Below, piece after piece: positions 7,938 through 17,374 of a stretch of DNA of 64,000 bases. Each line of letters starts with the position of its first letter. Positions within the stretch are counted from its first letter, which is position 1. Source of the DNA: Sphingobacteriales bacterium. GTDB lineage: Bacteria; Bacteroidota; Bacteroidia; Chitinophagales; Chitinophagaceae. The stretch covers positions 34,438-98,437 of the forward strand of contig JACQDV010000020.1 in NCBI GenBank assembly GCA_016200915.1, given 5' to 3'. The notes under the pieces are model-generated. The model did not search any database and was not told the DNA's origin. It saw nothing but the letters and a program-made list of their open reading frames with translations. Position numbers and translations under genes: made by a program.

Positions 7938-9071
7938 ATGTGGATCACCATTCCTTTTATATTGCTGTTTATTTTATATGCGTTGCTCATTTTCTTTTAC
8001 CGGAAAAGCTGGCAGCAAATGCCTGAAGTAGAAGTAGAAGAAAGGTATTTACCTCAAACCAGTATTTCAGTTATTATCGCCGCCCGGAATGAAGAAAAAA
8101 ATATTGCCAATTGTTTATTCTCCATTTTAGAACAGCATTACGATCCGCAGTTGTTTGAAGTGATTGTGGTGGATGATCAGTCGGAAGATAATACTGCTGC
8201 AGTCGTAAACCGGCTTTGTTCTATCTATTCTAATCTTACCTGCATTCATCTAAAGGCTGAAGAAAATACTGTTGCTTATAAAAAGAAAGCAATTACTGCC
8301 GGCATTAAAAAAGCAAAAGGAAAATTAATTGTTACAACCGATGCGGATTGTATTGTTCCTGAAAACTGGCTGAAGAATATTGCTGCTTTTTATGAGAGTA
8401 AAAAAGCTGTGTTTATTGCTGCCCCGGTTGTTATTGCTCCGGGTAAAGGCTTGGTAAAATTATTTCAGTCGCTGGATTTTTTATCGCTGCAGGGAATTAC
8501 CGGTGCATCTGTATTTGCACAATTTCATACCATGTGTAATGGTGCTAACCTTGCTTATGAAAAAAAAGTGTTTGAAGAAGTAAATGGTTTTGAAGGCGTG
8601 GATAATATTGCCAGTGGTGATGATATGCTGCTGATGCATAAAGTTTTTTTAAAATATCCTGACAAAGTACACTACTTAAAAAGTAAAGCGGCTATTGTGC
8701 AAACTGCTGCAGTAAATAACTGGACTGAATTCTTTAACCAACGCATACGATGGGCCAGTAAAGCCGGCAAATATAATGACAAGCGAATTTTTGGGACTTT
8801 ATTACTCGTCTATTTATTTAACTTTAGTTTTCTCATTGTTTTTATCATCGCATTTTTTGCTGAAGGATTATTTATGTATTTGATAAGTATTTTATTATTA
8901 AAAACATTATATGAGTTATTCTTTATGATACCGGTTGCCCGTTTCTTTGATAAAGAAAAATTATTATGGTGGTTTCCGCTAATGCAGCCGCTGCATATTT
9001 TATATACCATCGTGGCAGGTTTACTGGGCAGCATCACTACTTATACCTGGAAGGGGAGAAAAGTAAAATGA
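7938..9071 (+). CDS. membrane glycosyltransferase family 2
   Basis: A 377-residue GT-A fold glycosyltransferase with an N-terminal membrane helix and two or three C-terminal ones. Key parts are SVIIAARNEEKNIANCLFS near residue 43, VIVVDDQSEDNT near 75, TTDADCIVPENW near 137 holding the metal-binding DxD, SGDDMLLMHK near 228 and the acceptor-site QRIRWASK near 270. The architecture resembles processive or lipid-linked sugar transferases. Donor and acceptor are not predictable. I used the ATG at 7938, since upstream in-frame candidates are TTG codons and would precede the membrane helix with an unlikely Cys-rich stretch. A terminator-like hairpin lies downstream. Confidence 0.85.
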   Translation: MWITIPFILLFILYALLIFFYRKSWQQMPEVEVEERYLPQTSISVIIAARNEEKNIANCLFSILEQHYDPQLFEVIVVDDQSEDNTAAVVNRLCSIYSNLTCIHLKAEENTVAYKKKAITAGIKKAKGKLIVTTDADCIVPENWLKNIAAFYESKKAVFIAAPVVIAPGKGLVKLFQSLDFLSLQGITGASVFAQFHTMCNGANLAYEKKVFEEVNGFEGVDNIASGDDMLLMHKVFLKYPDKVHYLKSKAAIVQTAAVNNWTEFFNQRIRWASKAGKYNDKRIFGTLLLVYLFNFSFLIVFIIAFFAEGLFMYLISILLLKTLYELFFMIPVARFFDKEKLLWWFPLMQPLHILYTIVAGLLGSITTYTWKGRKVK

Positions 9072-9110
9072 GAGTCTTTTATGTTATTTATTAATCCTTA
9101 ATTTAAAATT

Positions 9111-9137
9111 AAAAAGCCTCCGGTTGTAGTCGGAGGC
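9111..9137 (-). terminator. rho-independent terminator, stem GCCTCCG / CGGAGGC
   Basis: A perfect seven-base GC-rich stem (9116-9122 with 9131-9137) and eight-base loop. Read on the minus strand it is followed by a run of five T, so it best terminates the large T9SS gene that ends at 9157. It may also act on the convergent glycosyltransferase transcript. Confidence 0.75.
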
Positions 9138-9156
9138 TTGTAGGAATGTATTTTTC

Positions 9157-12100
9157 TTAATTTTTAATAAACTTCGTTGCTACCCAATTAACCCCATCAA
9201 ATGCCTGAATATTATATAAATCTGCTGAAAGGTCAGCAATATTCAATATAATATTAATACCTCCTGATGCATAGCTAAATTGTTTTCTAATAGCTCCAAC
9301 CTTATCAACAATTCTTATTTGCTTAATTTCTTTTCCATTGCTTAACGATACATTGAGTGAGCTGCTAGTAGGATTGGGAGAAACTACCAATAAAAGCGGA
9401 CCACCATTTCCACAACTGGATGGAACTGGCCCTACATTAAACTGCTTGGTAGTTGTTGCAGATACTCCACATATGTTCTTTGCCTGCACACTTAAATAAT
9501 TAAAATATCTTTGTCCTTGTCTTGGATTATTTATTAAAGGAGAAATGTAAAAATAATTAGTAAAGTTTCCATCCTGATCCTGAATAACCTGGCCAAAATT
9601 AAGATTCCAAATGTATCCGGTGGCACTTGTTGGTTCGGTACAATACGCTTCCAGAAATGTTCCGCATTGCGCATCATAGTTATACGGTTGGATTGATGGA
9701 GCCGTTGGAGTTCCAACCCAAATTTTTCTCGTGAGATTGATAGTTTGAGAGCCACAAATACTACTTATGGTTGCGTTAAGAGTAACTTCGCCTGAACCAA
9801 CAGGAGATAATGTGATCTGGGAAGAAGTTGTAGAGCCCACAACATTTACAATTCCTGTTGAAGGTGAAACCGTCCAATTAAAGCTAGAATAAGAATTTGG
9901 AAAATTCGTAACAGAGTAGGTTTCATTATTTGAACATACATTTTGTGATCCGGTAATAGTATAAGAACCAGCACAAAATCCTGAGCAATCAACATTAACC
10001 GGTGTATTCTTTAATTCATTTAATAACCAGGTTCCATTATTTTTTGTGAACTGTAATGTAGATTCATTATCACTTCCAGCACTAATAAAATTATTGAACG
10101 GAACGTTTTTAGGTGGCGCAGGCGGTGTTTTATTGGAATATTTTGCAGACAAATCTGGAGTGCCAATCGATATGTTACCTCCGCCAATATCTAAAGCACT
10201 ATAGGTAGGTAAATAGTCATAATTTTCTTTTAGTTCAGTAACATTACTTACATACGAGGGAAATAATGAAACTATGTTTGCAGGGATGATTGATTTAGTT
10301 CCTCCTCCATTATTATCTAAAGGAATCATACTTGATGTACTAGAACCAGGGTAACATCCTTCAGAACCACAAACGTATGAATAAACAACTATTGACCATA
10401 ATATAACTCTTCTAACATATATTTGCCCATTATATACTTGCTTAACCTCTTTATCTGGAAGTGATTTGATCCAGAAATCCCATTCCAAACTTGTTTTAGT
10501 AGAGAATGGTGCAAGCCAAAATTGCAAAACAGTATTTGTTAATAAATTAGTATAGGGTCCTAAAAAAGAAGCTACATAAGAAAGTGCCAGTTGCTGCAAA
10601 TAGCTGTACCCTTTGCTACCTTTAATCCTTATAAGATAAGAATAGATAGTATACCCTTGATTTTTTCCACACTCTGAGCCATTACTGATCGCTATATTCC
10701 TGCAGCTTATTGGGTAACCGATAGTTTTATATTCATTTAAGAAATTTGTCATTTCTGGAACAATTGTACTAAACTGGTTATAATTCATCAATTGGAGATA
10801 AACTGGAGAGCCAAAAACTTTTATATATTTATTTGTTCCCGGAAAATAATCATATACATTAACAACATGGAAAAATAAGGGTAATCCCACTCTTATAGAC
10901 AGTTTATCCATTGCATTTAATGCCAATTGTGATCCTACTGGTATATTAAATCCCTGGTGTGGGCCATCCATTGAAATATACAGTCTTGTATTGTGGCTTG
11001 CTGTCCCTAATGTTATTTCCATATCTCTTAAAGCATATCTGGCAACAACTGCACCTGTACCCAATCCCATTATAACATTTTTTTCTATGCTTCCTGAAAT
11101 CACTTTTTGTTGATTCACCCACTTTATTACTTCTTCTACAACAAAAGCATTTCTTTGTATATAATCCAAGCCATCCGTAAAATCAACAAATACTATATCA
11201 TATCCCGCTGCCTCTAACTCATCTTTTAATAGAGTATTACTAAATGTATTAGTACTAATTCCCCCATTATCTTTTTGTGCCAAAAAACTCGTTACTGTGT
11301 AATTCATATTTGGATCTTTAGGATATAGAAGTTTCCAAGGGTCCATATTTTCTACAACTATCAATGGCTTTTTAATTTTACCACTTGTATTATTATTACC
11401 AAACATGACCTGAATGGTCGCAGAACCTAAAGCATCATTGTAAGGTTTAGTAGCAGTAATATTTACTGGCGCCATACCCTGTACATAGCGGGCATTAGGG
11501 AGTGTACTTGTGCTAACATCAACTGTTATTAACGCATGGCTGTAAAAAATACTCCCATCGTTATAGGTAACCTTAAATTTCAATTCTTTATTTCCGCTTG
11601 TTGAAAAAGCAATAGTAAATGGCGTGTTCATTATTACGCCTGTATATCCACTTCCATAATCAACCTGAATATTTGTTATATTTTTTCCTGTATTGGAATA
11701 AAATAATTCCGGTTTAAAAACAAACTTAATACTGCTTTGTCTGAACTCATTTTGCACAGGAGTAATGGCAAAAACAGTTTTTGTTTGATAGGGGCTTTGG
11801 GTGCGACCTGCCACATCATAAATTTGGTCATTACTGATGGTAACCAACCCCGCACTTACCGCATCATTACGAAGCTTTTCATAATTATAATGAAGGGCAA
11901 CTATCGGTATTGCCACACTGCTACTTATATACAAACTGTCAATTTTGTTGTTAATTATATTCATTTCGGGCAGACTGATGTTTGTGTTAAATTGATAAGA
12001 ATAGATACTTGCATACAGAGACCGCCACTGATCCATGTTTACGTAATTACTATCAACCATTGTCACACCAGTATAATCGGTTATATTGTTAAAATCAATT

Positions 12101-12249
12101 CCATAATCCATTAACAATCCAGTTGAAACAGCGCTTCTATTTGTAGGTTGAAAAATATAATTAACCCGGTCTGCAAATGCTGTACTTTGAGAGAATGAAT
12201 GGTCGCAAAATAATATCGGTATAAGAAAAATCAGTATTTTCTTTTGCAT
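9157..12249 (-). CDS. T9SS type A exported protein with alpha/beta-hydrolase-like domain and Ig-like domain
   Basis: A 1030-residue secreted protein with a signal peptide, MQKKILIFLIPILFCDHSFS. Residues 290-600 look like the alpha/beta-hydrolase domain seen in other Bacteroidota surface proteins, with VARYALRDME after the nucleophile elbow and YISMDGPHQGFNIPVG after that. The elbow reads GLGTG at 395-399, where GxSxG is expected, so the serine nucleophile is missing. Then come a Cys-rich SYTITGSQNVCSNNETY segment and Ig/PKD-like strands (about 770-930). The end is a type A sorting domain with NPTSSSLNVSLSNG and a C-terminal KFIKN. The protein is probably exported and attached by the type IX machinery, acting as a binding or structural protein rather than a lipase. 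Confidence 0.82.
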   Translation of the reverse strand: MQKKILIFLIPILFCDHSFSQSTAFADRVNYIFQPTNRSAVSTGLLMDYGIDFNNITDYTGVTMVDSNYVNMDQWRSLYASIYSYQFNTNISLPEMNIINNKIDSLYISSSVAIPIVALHYNYEKLRNDAVSAGLVTISNDQIYDVAGRTQSPYQTKTVFAITPVQNEFRQSSIKFVFKPELFYSNTGKNITNIQVDYGSGYTGVIMNTPFTIAFSTSGNKELKFKVTYNDGSIFYSHALITVDVSTSTLPNARYVQGMAPVNITATKPYNDALGSATIQVMFGNNNTSGKIKKPLIVVENMDPWKLLYPKDPNMNYTVTSFLAQKDNGGISTNTFSNTLLKDELEAAGYDIVFVDFTDGLDYIQRNAFVVEEVIKWVNQQKVISGSIEKNVIMGLGTGAVVARYALRDMEITLGTASHNTRLYISMDGPHQGFNIPVGSQLALNAMDKLSIRVGLPLFFHVVNVYDYFPGTNKYIKVFGSPVYLQLMNYNQFSTIVPEMTNFLNEYKTIGYPISCRNIAISNGSECGKNQGYTIYSYLIRIKGSKGYSYLQQLALSYVASFLGPYTNLLTNTVLQFWLAPFSTKTSLEWDFWIKSLPDKEVKQVYNGQIYVRRVILWSIVVYSYVCGSEGCYPGSSTSSMIPLDNNGGGTKSIIPANIVSLFPSYVSNVTELKENYDYLPTYSALDIGGGNISIGTPDLSAKYSNKTPPAPPKNVPFNNFISAGSDNESTLQFTKNNGTWLLNELKNTPVNVDCSGFCAGSYTITGSQNVCSNNETYSVTNFPNSYSSFNWTVSPSTGIVNVVGSTTSSQITLSPVGSGEVTLNATISSICGSQTINLTRKIWVGTPTAPSIQPYNYDAQCGTFLEAYCTEPTSATGYIWNLNFGQVIQDQDGNFTNYFYISPLINNPRQGQRYFNYLSVQAKNICGVSATTTKQFNVGPVPSSCGNGGPLLLVVSPNPTSSSLNVSLSNGKEIKQIRIVDKVGAIRKQFSYASGGINIILNIADLSADLYNIQAFDGVNWVATKFIKN

Positions 12250-12279
12250 AAGTAATAAGTTTAACAAATGATAAAATGA

Positions 12280-12822
12280 TTATAATTTTAGATCAAACAC
12301 CCCTTTTGTGATTATTTTTTGGTCACAAGAGTCCTGGGGGGCAGGTAAAGTTGTGAATTGAAATCGTCCGGCAATAATTCTATTAACTAAGTCGTAGCGG
12401 GTTATTTGTAAATAATTGTTTGTATCTTTTATTGTTCGTAGGTCACAAAACTTAACAACATCACCAAAGTTGGCCCATCTTTCTGGCTCATTATCCAAAT
12501 AATATTTACCCTCCTTCAACAACGATTTATATACTGAAATTCCAATATTCTGGTTGATATAATTTCCTTTGTTATCAAATCCTTTATTAATTCCATAGAT
12601 AGCTATATTATCTATTGCTGGATTATCAACAAAGTAGGAGGTAGCAAGCCAAACTTTTCCATTTACCAAACAACCAAATGTACCTGCACCGGTTTGTGTT
12701 TCCGGTGGCAATTGCGGTGTTTGGTTTTGGGGTTCTTTTTTGCACTTGCTGCTAAGGAATAAAAAACTGGAAATAATAAACAAATAGATAACAAGTTTCA
12801 ATGGATGGTTCAGTTGTCTCAT
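12280..12822 (-). CDS. DUF6252-like secreted protein
   Basis: A 180-residue protein with a hydrophobic export signal (MRQLNHPLKLVIYLFIISSF) ending in LSSKCKK. The Cys may be lipid-modified, though Lys directly before it is not canonical. After a Pro/Gln-rich linker comes GTFGCLVNGKVW near residue 50 and a beta-rich domain ending ITKGVFDLKL, a pattern shared by DUF6252 proteins of Bacteroidota. It lies 30 bases upstream of the T9SS giant gene on the same strand and is probably co-transcribed. Function is unknown; it may be a companion of the exported protein. Confidence 0.65.
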   Translation of the reverse strand: MRQLNHPLKLVIYLFIISSFLFLSSKCKKEPQNQTPQLPPETQTGAGTFGCLVNGKVWLATSYFVDNPAIDNIAIYGINKGFDNKGNYINQNIGISVYKSLLKEGKYYLDNEPERWANFGDVVKFCDLRTIKDTNNYLQITRYDLVNRIIAGRFQFTTLPAPQDSCDQKIITKGVFDLKL

Positions 12823-12974
12823 ACTACTGGTGTTAACAGGTTTAAAGTTACTAACGTTTCCAAAATATAATATCAATGCCAGGTGGGCTTAAACAGGCAG
12901 GAAATATAAAAATGATAGGAATCATTGATAAAGGGATTAAATGGTTTACCCGAATATAATAAAATTTTCAAAAC

Positions 12975-12990
12975 AGAACATGTATGTTCT
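12975..12990. promoter_or_regulatory. 16-bp palindrome AGAACAT-GT-ATGTTCT, likely operator
   Basis: Two perfect seven-base arms separated by two bases lie 34 bases upstream of the XRE-family regulator. The symmetry fits a dimeric HTH protein, so autoregulation is the simplest reading. The GAAC-N6-GTTC spacing differs from the N4 spacing of the Gram-positive LexA box. Confidence 0.5.
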
Positions 12991-13024
12991 ATTGTTTTTT
13001 TAATGTTTTCCTGCCCTTTGCTGT

Positions 13025-13249
13025 GTGCAAGGTGTCAAGGATAAAAAATTTTTGAAAGAATTAGGCAACCGTATCAGGGATTTACGGCTACAGAAGGGTA
13101 TGTCCCAGCTTGACCTTGGCATAACAATAGATAACTATGCAGAACAAATTGGGAGGATAGAAAGAGGGGAACTAAATGTTTCCATCTGCACCCTCCGGCT
13201 TATCGCCAAGGGCCTGCAAATTCCATTACATGAGCTACTGAACTTTTAA
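13025..13249 (+). CDS. small XRE-family helix-turn-helix regulator
   Basis: A 74-residue protein that is almost entirely a HTH_3 domain: LGNRIRDLRLQKGMSQLDLG gives helices 1-2, YAEQIGRIERGELNVSICTL the recognition helix and following loop, and LIAKGLQIPLHELLNF the last helices. The only reasonable start is GTG at 13025, since an in-frame stop lies at 13001. Size and layout match controller-type or stand-alone XRE repressors. No restriction-modification or toxin genes are adjacent. The palindrome at 12975-12990 is a likely binding site. Confidence 0.8.
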   Translation: MQGVKDKKFLKELGNRIRDLRLQKGMSQLDLGITIDNYAEQIGRIERGELNVSICTLRLIAKGLQIPLHELLNF

Positions 13250-13257
13250 AACTCAGT

Positions 13258-13788
13258 TCAATCTTTCTTCTTTTTCCTATGTGGCAACAGAAAATGATAA
13301 CCCATGTTCAACTGCAGCCAGGAAAAATTCTGATATTTATAAAAGAATATGTCATAGCTTATTCCTATATCAATCCTGTCATTCTTAAAAGGAATCAAAT
13401 ACCCTGAATTTATTTCTAACATTGGATGAACCCGTAAATCATTTCCATACCATCGGGCCAATGAACTTTCTATTGCTATGCCTGCATTTAAACCAGCGTA
13501 AACTTTGCCTGGTTTAAATAAATACCGCCATCCGGCTTTAATATCGGAAACTGCCATTAGACCATAAATTTTACTCTTAAATTGTGGCTGGCCCGAATTA
13601 ATAATGATAGAGTTTTGTGGATTAAGGGTTCGTTCAAATTGCCAAAAAATTCCCAGCCGTGGGTTTGTTTTTTCAGAAAGAGCTGTACTGATTATTGCAC
13701 CGCCGCCTAAATAAGATTGCTGTGCTACGGAAACCGTTGTAAGCAATGATAAAGAAACAATATAAATTAAGATGAGTAAAGGTTTCAT
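13258..13788 (-). CDS. exported beta-barrel-like protein, unknown function
   Basis: A 176-residue protein with a clear signal peptide, MKPLLILIYIVSLSLLTTVSVAQ. The mature part has alternating hydrophobic strands with aromatic ends, such as LGIFWQFERTL, AGLNAGIAIES, IDIGISYDIFFY and WLQLNMGYHFLL, and ends in a basic HRKKKKD tail. This suggests a small outer-membrane barrel of roughly eight strands. I do not recognise a family. It converges with the XRE gene, whose stop is 8 bases away. Confidence 0.6.
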   Translation of the reverse strand: MKPLLILIYIVSLSLLTTVSVAQQSYLGGGAIISTALSEKTNPRLGIFWQFERTLNPQNSIIINSGQPQFKSKIYGLMAVSDIKAGWRYLFKPGKVYAGLNAGIAIESSLARWYGNDLRVHPMLEINSGYLIPFKNDRIDIGISYDIFFYKYQNFSWLQLNMGYHFLLPHRKKKKD

Positions 13789-13908
13789 ACAAAAAAATAT
13801 TTAGTTGGTTAAAGATAATTATTCTCCGGGGATTCAACATTTGTTCTTACCATAAACATTCAAAGCAATATCAATCAAATTCGTTTTTAAAACTCCTAAC
13901 TTAGTTGA

Positions 13909-15018
13909 GTGAGCAATCAATCGTATTCATTTGCACAGGCTGCCTTTAAAAGGTTAAAGAAGAATAAAGCTGCTGTTGCCGGGTTAATTATTATCCTTGC
14001 TGCCGTTCTGCTGGCTGCTCTTTGCTATTTAATTGCTCCTGATTCAACTCCTAATGCAGACAGGCAGATAGTGGAAATACAAAGTAAAAAGCCGGGATTT
14101 AGTATTCAGTTCTTAAAACTTCCAAAGGAAAACTATATTGAGAATACTTCTTTTTTTGAAAGAATTATAACCGGTAAAAAAGATGCATACATCTATCTCC
14201 CTATTAATAGTTATAAAATAAACGGTGATAAAGTTTCCGTACAAAAATTTATTGATGATGGTGTGGAAGAGAAACAAGAATATTCAGTTGATGCTTTAAC
14301 AAAAAACACTTCGCTTTCTGTAAATGATCTTGTTATTAAAAAAACATTTTGGCTTGGTACTGATAAATTTGGAAGAGATATTTTAAGTCGTATGCTGATT
14401 GGTATCAGAGTAAGTCTTAGTGTTGGCCTGATTGCTGTACTCATTTCTTTAACTATTGGAATATTGCTTGGTTCATTAGCCGGTTATTTTCGTGGCCGGG
14501 TGGATGAAGTGATCATGTGGTTTATTAATGTTATCTGGAGTATTCCAACTTTATTATTAGTGTTTGCCATTACTTTAGCATTGGGCAAAGGTTTCTGGCA
14601 GGTATTTATTGCAGTTGGACTAACCATGTGGGTGAGTGTGGCAAGATTGATACGTGGACAAGTACTCAGTCTTCGTGAGCTGGAATATATTGAAGCAGCA
14701 AAAGCATTAGGTTATTCCAATGCAAGAATTATTTTCCGTCATATACTTCCTAATGTAATGGGGCCTGTTATTGTAATTGCTGCATCCAATTTTGCCACCG
14801 CTATAGTTATTGAAGCAGGTTTAAGTTTTTTAGGAGTAGGTGTGCAGGCACCCCAACCCAGCTGGGGATTAATGATAAAAGAAAATTACAATTTCATCAT
14901 CACCCATAATCCTTTTTTAGCCATTGCACCGGGCATCGCTATTATGATTTTAGTATTAGCTTTTAATTTACTGGGAAATGGTTTAAGAGATGCATTGGAT
15001 GTAAAAGGAAAATTATAG
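13909..15018 (+). CDS. ABC transporter permease, oligopeptide/dipeptide (OppC/DppC) type
   Basis: A 369-residue inner-membrane permease. A first helix (about 24-44) is followed by a roughly 110-residue periplasmic loop, longer than in enterobacterial OppC, and then five helices of the BPD_transp_1 domain. The ATPase-docking loop EYIEAAKALGYSNARIIF is intact near residue 262, and SFLGVGVQAPQPSWGLM near 304 is typical of OppC/DppC. GTG at 13909 is the start. No binding protein, partner permease or ATPase lies nearby, so it must work with subunits encoded elsewhere. In Bacteroidota such split arrangements are not rare. Confidence 0.88.
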   Translation: MSNQSYSFAQAAFKRLKKNKAAVAGLIIILAAVLLAALCYLIAPDSTPNADRQIVEIQSKKPGFSIQFLKLPKENYIENTSFFERIITGKKDAYIYLPINSYKINGDKVSVQKFIDDGVEEKQEYSVDALTKNTSLSVNDLVIKKTFWLGTDKFGRDILSRMLIGIRVSLSVGLIAVLISLTIGILLGSLAGYFRGRVDEVIMWFINVIWSIPTLLLVFAITLALGKGFWQVFIAVGLTMWVSVARLIRGQVLSLRELEYIEAAKALGYSNARIIFRHILPNVMGPVIVIAASNFATAIVIEAGLSFLGVGVQAPQPSWGLMIKENYNFIITHNPFLAIAPGIAIMILVLAFNLLGNGLRDALDVKGKL

Positions 15019-15032
15019 TTTGTGTTAAACCG

Positions 15033-15058
15033 CCGTCAGGGTTTTCAACCGCTGACGG
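15033..15058. terminator. bidirectional terminator-like hairpin, CCGTCAG / CTGACGG
   Basis: A perfect seven-base stem encloses GGTT-TTC-AACC, which can extend it to 11 pairs with one bulged G. It lies between the convergent permease and O-antigen-ligase-like genes and overlaps the last codons of the latter. T-tracts are weak on both sides. Confidence 0.55.
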
Positions 15059-16490
15059 GGTTTGTATCTTCATCTCTCGTTTTATAATCAATTGCCACTA
15101 ACAAGCCGAGACATACATAAAAGAGTCCGCCTATCTTATCCGTCTCAATCAAATCGCTCAGCATAATTACCGTAGTGATCATTGAAAGAATCACCGCTAT
15201 CATCAATGATATTTCTTTATAAAATGCATCTTTTATCCGGTGATATAATCTTTGTGCATATAAAAACATATAGAATAAGAGAAGATAGAAAATTATCATG
15301 CCCGGTATTCCCTGTTCAATCATCAGCAATAAAAAATAATTGTGTACGGATGAATGGTCGGAATTATCACTCACCCATGTTCTGAATCTTGGATCAGCAA
15401 ACCGTTTGTAGTTAGAATAAAAATTATTGGGGCCATAGCCAGTAATTGGTTCCTGCATACTCATGCGTACACCCGCTATCCAGCGGTAAAAGCGTTCTGC
15501 ATTTGATACATCTCTTAATGTGTACGTAGCCACAATGTGTTCCTCAAAATCTTTATGAAAGATCGTTTGATCATAATTGGGGGCAAACTTTAAATAGTTA
15601 TCATTTATTGAAAGCAAGCCTGCTCCAAGCAATACAACCAATGTAGCAAGCTGTAATATTTTTTTAAACTGGTTTTTCTTAACAATATAAAAAGTGATTA
15701 TTCCAACTATTAAGGCCAGCCATGCTCCTCTTGCATAAGAAAACACCAACCCAATCAATATAATGATGGTGATCCATTTCCAAAGCTTTTTATTCAGTCC
15801 GGTAGAAAATTTTCGGATAAGATAAAGCATGGGAATAACACAAACCAGTAATGAGGAGTAATTGACATGATTACGGAAAAAAGGATGCATTACATGGTTG
15901 GCTTCAGCAAAACTAAAACCAGCAAAGGAGTGGTTATAAAGCGTCCACACAGTTACCATCAGCATTGGAACTACAAAACACAAAGCGAGTAAAGTGAAAT
16001 CTTTTTTAGTACGGACCAGCAATACGCTGCCAAATACAAAGGATAATACATACCAGCATTTAGCCAGCAGGTATTTTATTGCAACAGCTTTTTCATAGGC
16101 AAAAAAGATGGTAATAAAAATCCAGATAAGTTCTAAAAATAATAATTGAATCAGCGGATGTTTGATGTACTTTTTTATTACAGAGGGATCATACAAAATA
16201 TAAAGAATGATACAACCTGCCAATCCAACCATCATTGGTTCGTCCGGAAGATCCGTTGATAAACTATCCGTTACCGGATATTCAATTGAAAAAGGAATAA
16301 AGAACAGTAATAAAAAAAACAGCACCTTAATATCATAGAACAATACAAACAGTACTGCCAGTATAGCAAATGGTATATAGACAAATGATGTTTCCTTCAG
16401 GAGAAAAGCAAGGCTTATACCTATTGTGAGCAACAGGGATAATCCCCAGAATATTCGATTGGCATTGGTATGGGAAACTGTAAAAGACAT
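15045..16490 (-). CDS. O-antigen ligase / Wzy-like polymerase family protein
   Basis: A 481-residue membrane protein with about eleven hydrophobic segments and one large periplasmic loop between about residues 285 and 385. The Wzy_C family signature is in the loop and its end: RWIAGVRMSMQEPITGYGPN near 337 and SSVHNYFLLLMIEQGIPGM near 379, which contains the conserved His. The family ligates O-antigen to lipid A core or polymerises repeat units in the periplasm; sequence alone does not separate the two. The start codon overlaps the stop of the chain-length gene by one base, and a flippase gene lies just upstream, so the three form one operon for surface polysaccharide assembly. Confidence 0.86.
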   Translation of the reverse strand: MSFTVSHTNANRIFWGLSLLLTIGISLAFLLKETSFVYIPFAILAVLFVLFYDIKVLFFLLLFFIPFSIEYPVTDSLSTDLPDEPMMVGLAGCIILYILYDPSVIKKYIKHPLIQLLFLELIWIFITIFFAYEKAVAIKYLLAKCWYVLSFVFGSVLLVRTKKDFTLLALCFVVPMLMVTVWTLYNHSFAGFSFAEANHVMHPFFRNHVNYSSLLVCVIPMLYLIRKFSTGLNKKLWKWITIIILIGLVFSYARGAWLALIVGIITFYIVKKNQFKKILQLATLVVLLGAGLLSINDNYLKFAPNYDQTIFHKDFEEHIVATYTLRDVSNAERFYRWIAGVRMSMQEPITGYGPNNFYSNYKRFADPRFRTWVSDNSDHSSVHNYFLLLMIEQGIPGMIIFYLLLFYMFLYAQRLYHRIKDAFYKEISLMIAVILSMITTVIMLSDLIETDKIGGLFYVCLGLLVAIDYKTRDEDTNPVSG

Positions 16491-17347
16491 TATTTATCCG
16501 TGCGTAACCGGTTTAATAATAAAGCAGCCAGTACACTAAAGAATAACGACAACAGAAATGCCATTACTATAATCGGTAGTCTTTTTGGCCTGTCAATTTT
16601 CAATGCAGGAGTAGCATATTGAATTACATAAAGGTTGCTTACATTGTTCAGGCTAACTTTAAACTGGTTGATTAGTGTATTATTTTCTTCTATTTGTTTA
16701 AGCAAACTGGTTTTCCTGGCTGTATTTATTTCGGCAGGCACTCCCGGTGCTGGATTTTCAATTAATTGTTTTACCTCAGCTTCATTTGATTCCTGTTGCT
16801 GTTGCAGCTTTTTAATGATTTGTTGTTTCGCAGCATTGGTCATTTCAATACTACGCTGATTTATTTTATTCACAACAGTATTGGCCATATTAGCCGCCAG
16901 CTTACGATCAGTATCCCAAATTTTTATACGAAGATGCCCAAGCTCTGTTACATAAAAATCTGACTTTTCTTTTAGCTCATTGTAAGCGGCCAATCGGCGC
17001 CGTGAATTTGTTCTGCTGATTTTATAATGATCTTCCAGTTTGAAACTGTCAATTAAAAACATTTTCATTGTATCAATTCTTGACATTTCAAATAAACGAT
17101 CATTATCTGAACCGGCGCCATAATAACTAAATTGCTGCTCAAACGTAGTGTTGAAAATATTACTTCTGTCGCCAAGATTAGGATTTGCAGCTACCACCGT
17201 TGCTTCGGCCAGGTATTCTCTTGGTATTATAAAAACAATGGCGGCAGTAATACCTGTAACTAAAATAACTGCCAGTATAATCTTCTTACGCCAGTTCCAC
17301 ACCACATTCACAATGTCCATCAAATTAAAGGAAATGATCTTATCCAT
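16490..17347 (-). CDS. Wzz-type chain-length determinant protein
   Basis: A 285-residue polysaccharide co-polymerase. Two membrane helices (about 22-42 and 258-278) bracket a periplasmic alpha-helical domain, with a Wzz domain start at ISFNLMDIVNVVWNWRKKI and the Pro-rich KIDRPKRLPIIVM just before the last helix. The helix region near residues 160-200 has a coiled-coil character. There is no C-terminal tyrosine kinase, so this is the short, kinase-free type. It sets the modal length of the polymer made by the adjacent Wzy-like protein, and the two genes overlap by one base. Confidence 0.83.
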   Translation of the reverse strand: MDKIISFNLMDIVNVVWNWRKKIILAVILVTGITAAIVFIIPREYLAEATVVAANPNLGDRSNIFNTTFEQQFSYYGAGSDNDRLFEMSRIDTMKMFLIDSFKLEDHYKISRTNSRRRLAAYNELKEKSDFYVTELGHLRIKIWDTDRKLAANMANTVVNKINQRSIEMTNAAKQQIIKKLQQQQESNEAEVKQLIENPAPGVPAEINTARKTSLLKQIEENNTLINQFKVSLNNVSNLYVIQYATPALKIDRPKRLPIIVMAFLLSLFFSVLAALLLNRLRTDK

Positions 17348-17374
17348 AGTTACACATTATCGGGCTAAAGTAGC

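Noticed and set aside
11737..12114. Plus-strand open frame of 125 codons
   Set aside because: It is antisense to the signal-proximal part of the T9SS protein, with no start context or recognisable domain.
12975..12990. LexA (SOS) box
   Set aside because: The half-site spacing is six bases between GAAC and GTTC rather than four, and the downstream gene is a regulator, not a repair gene.
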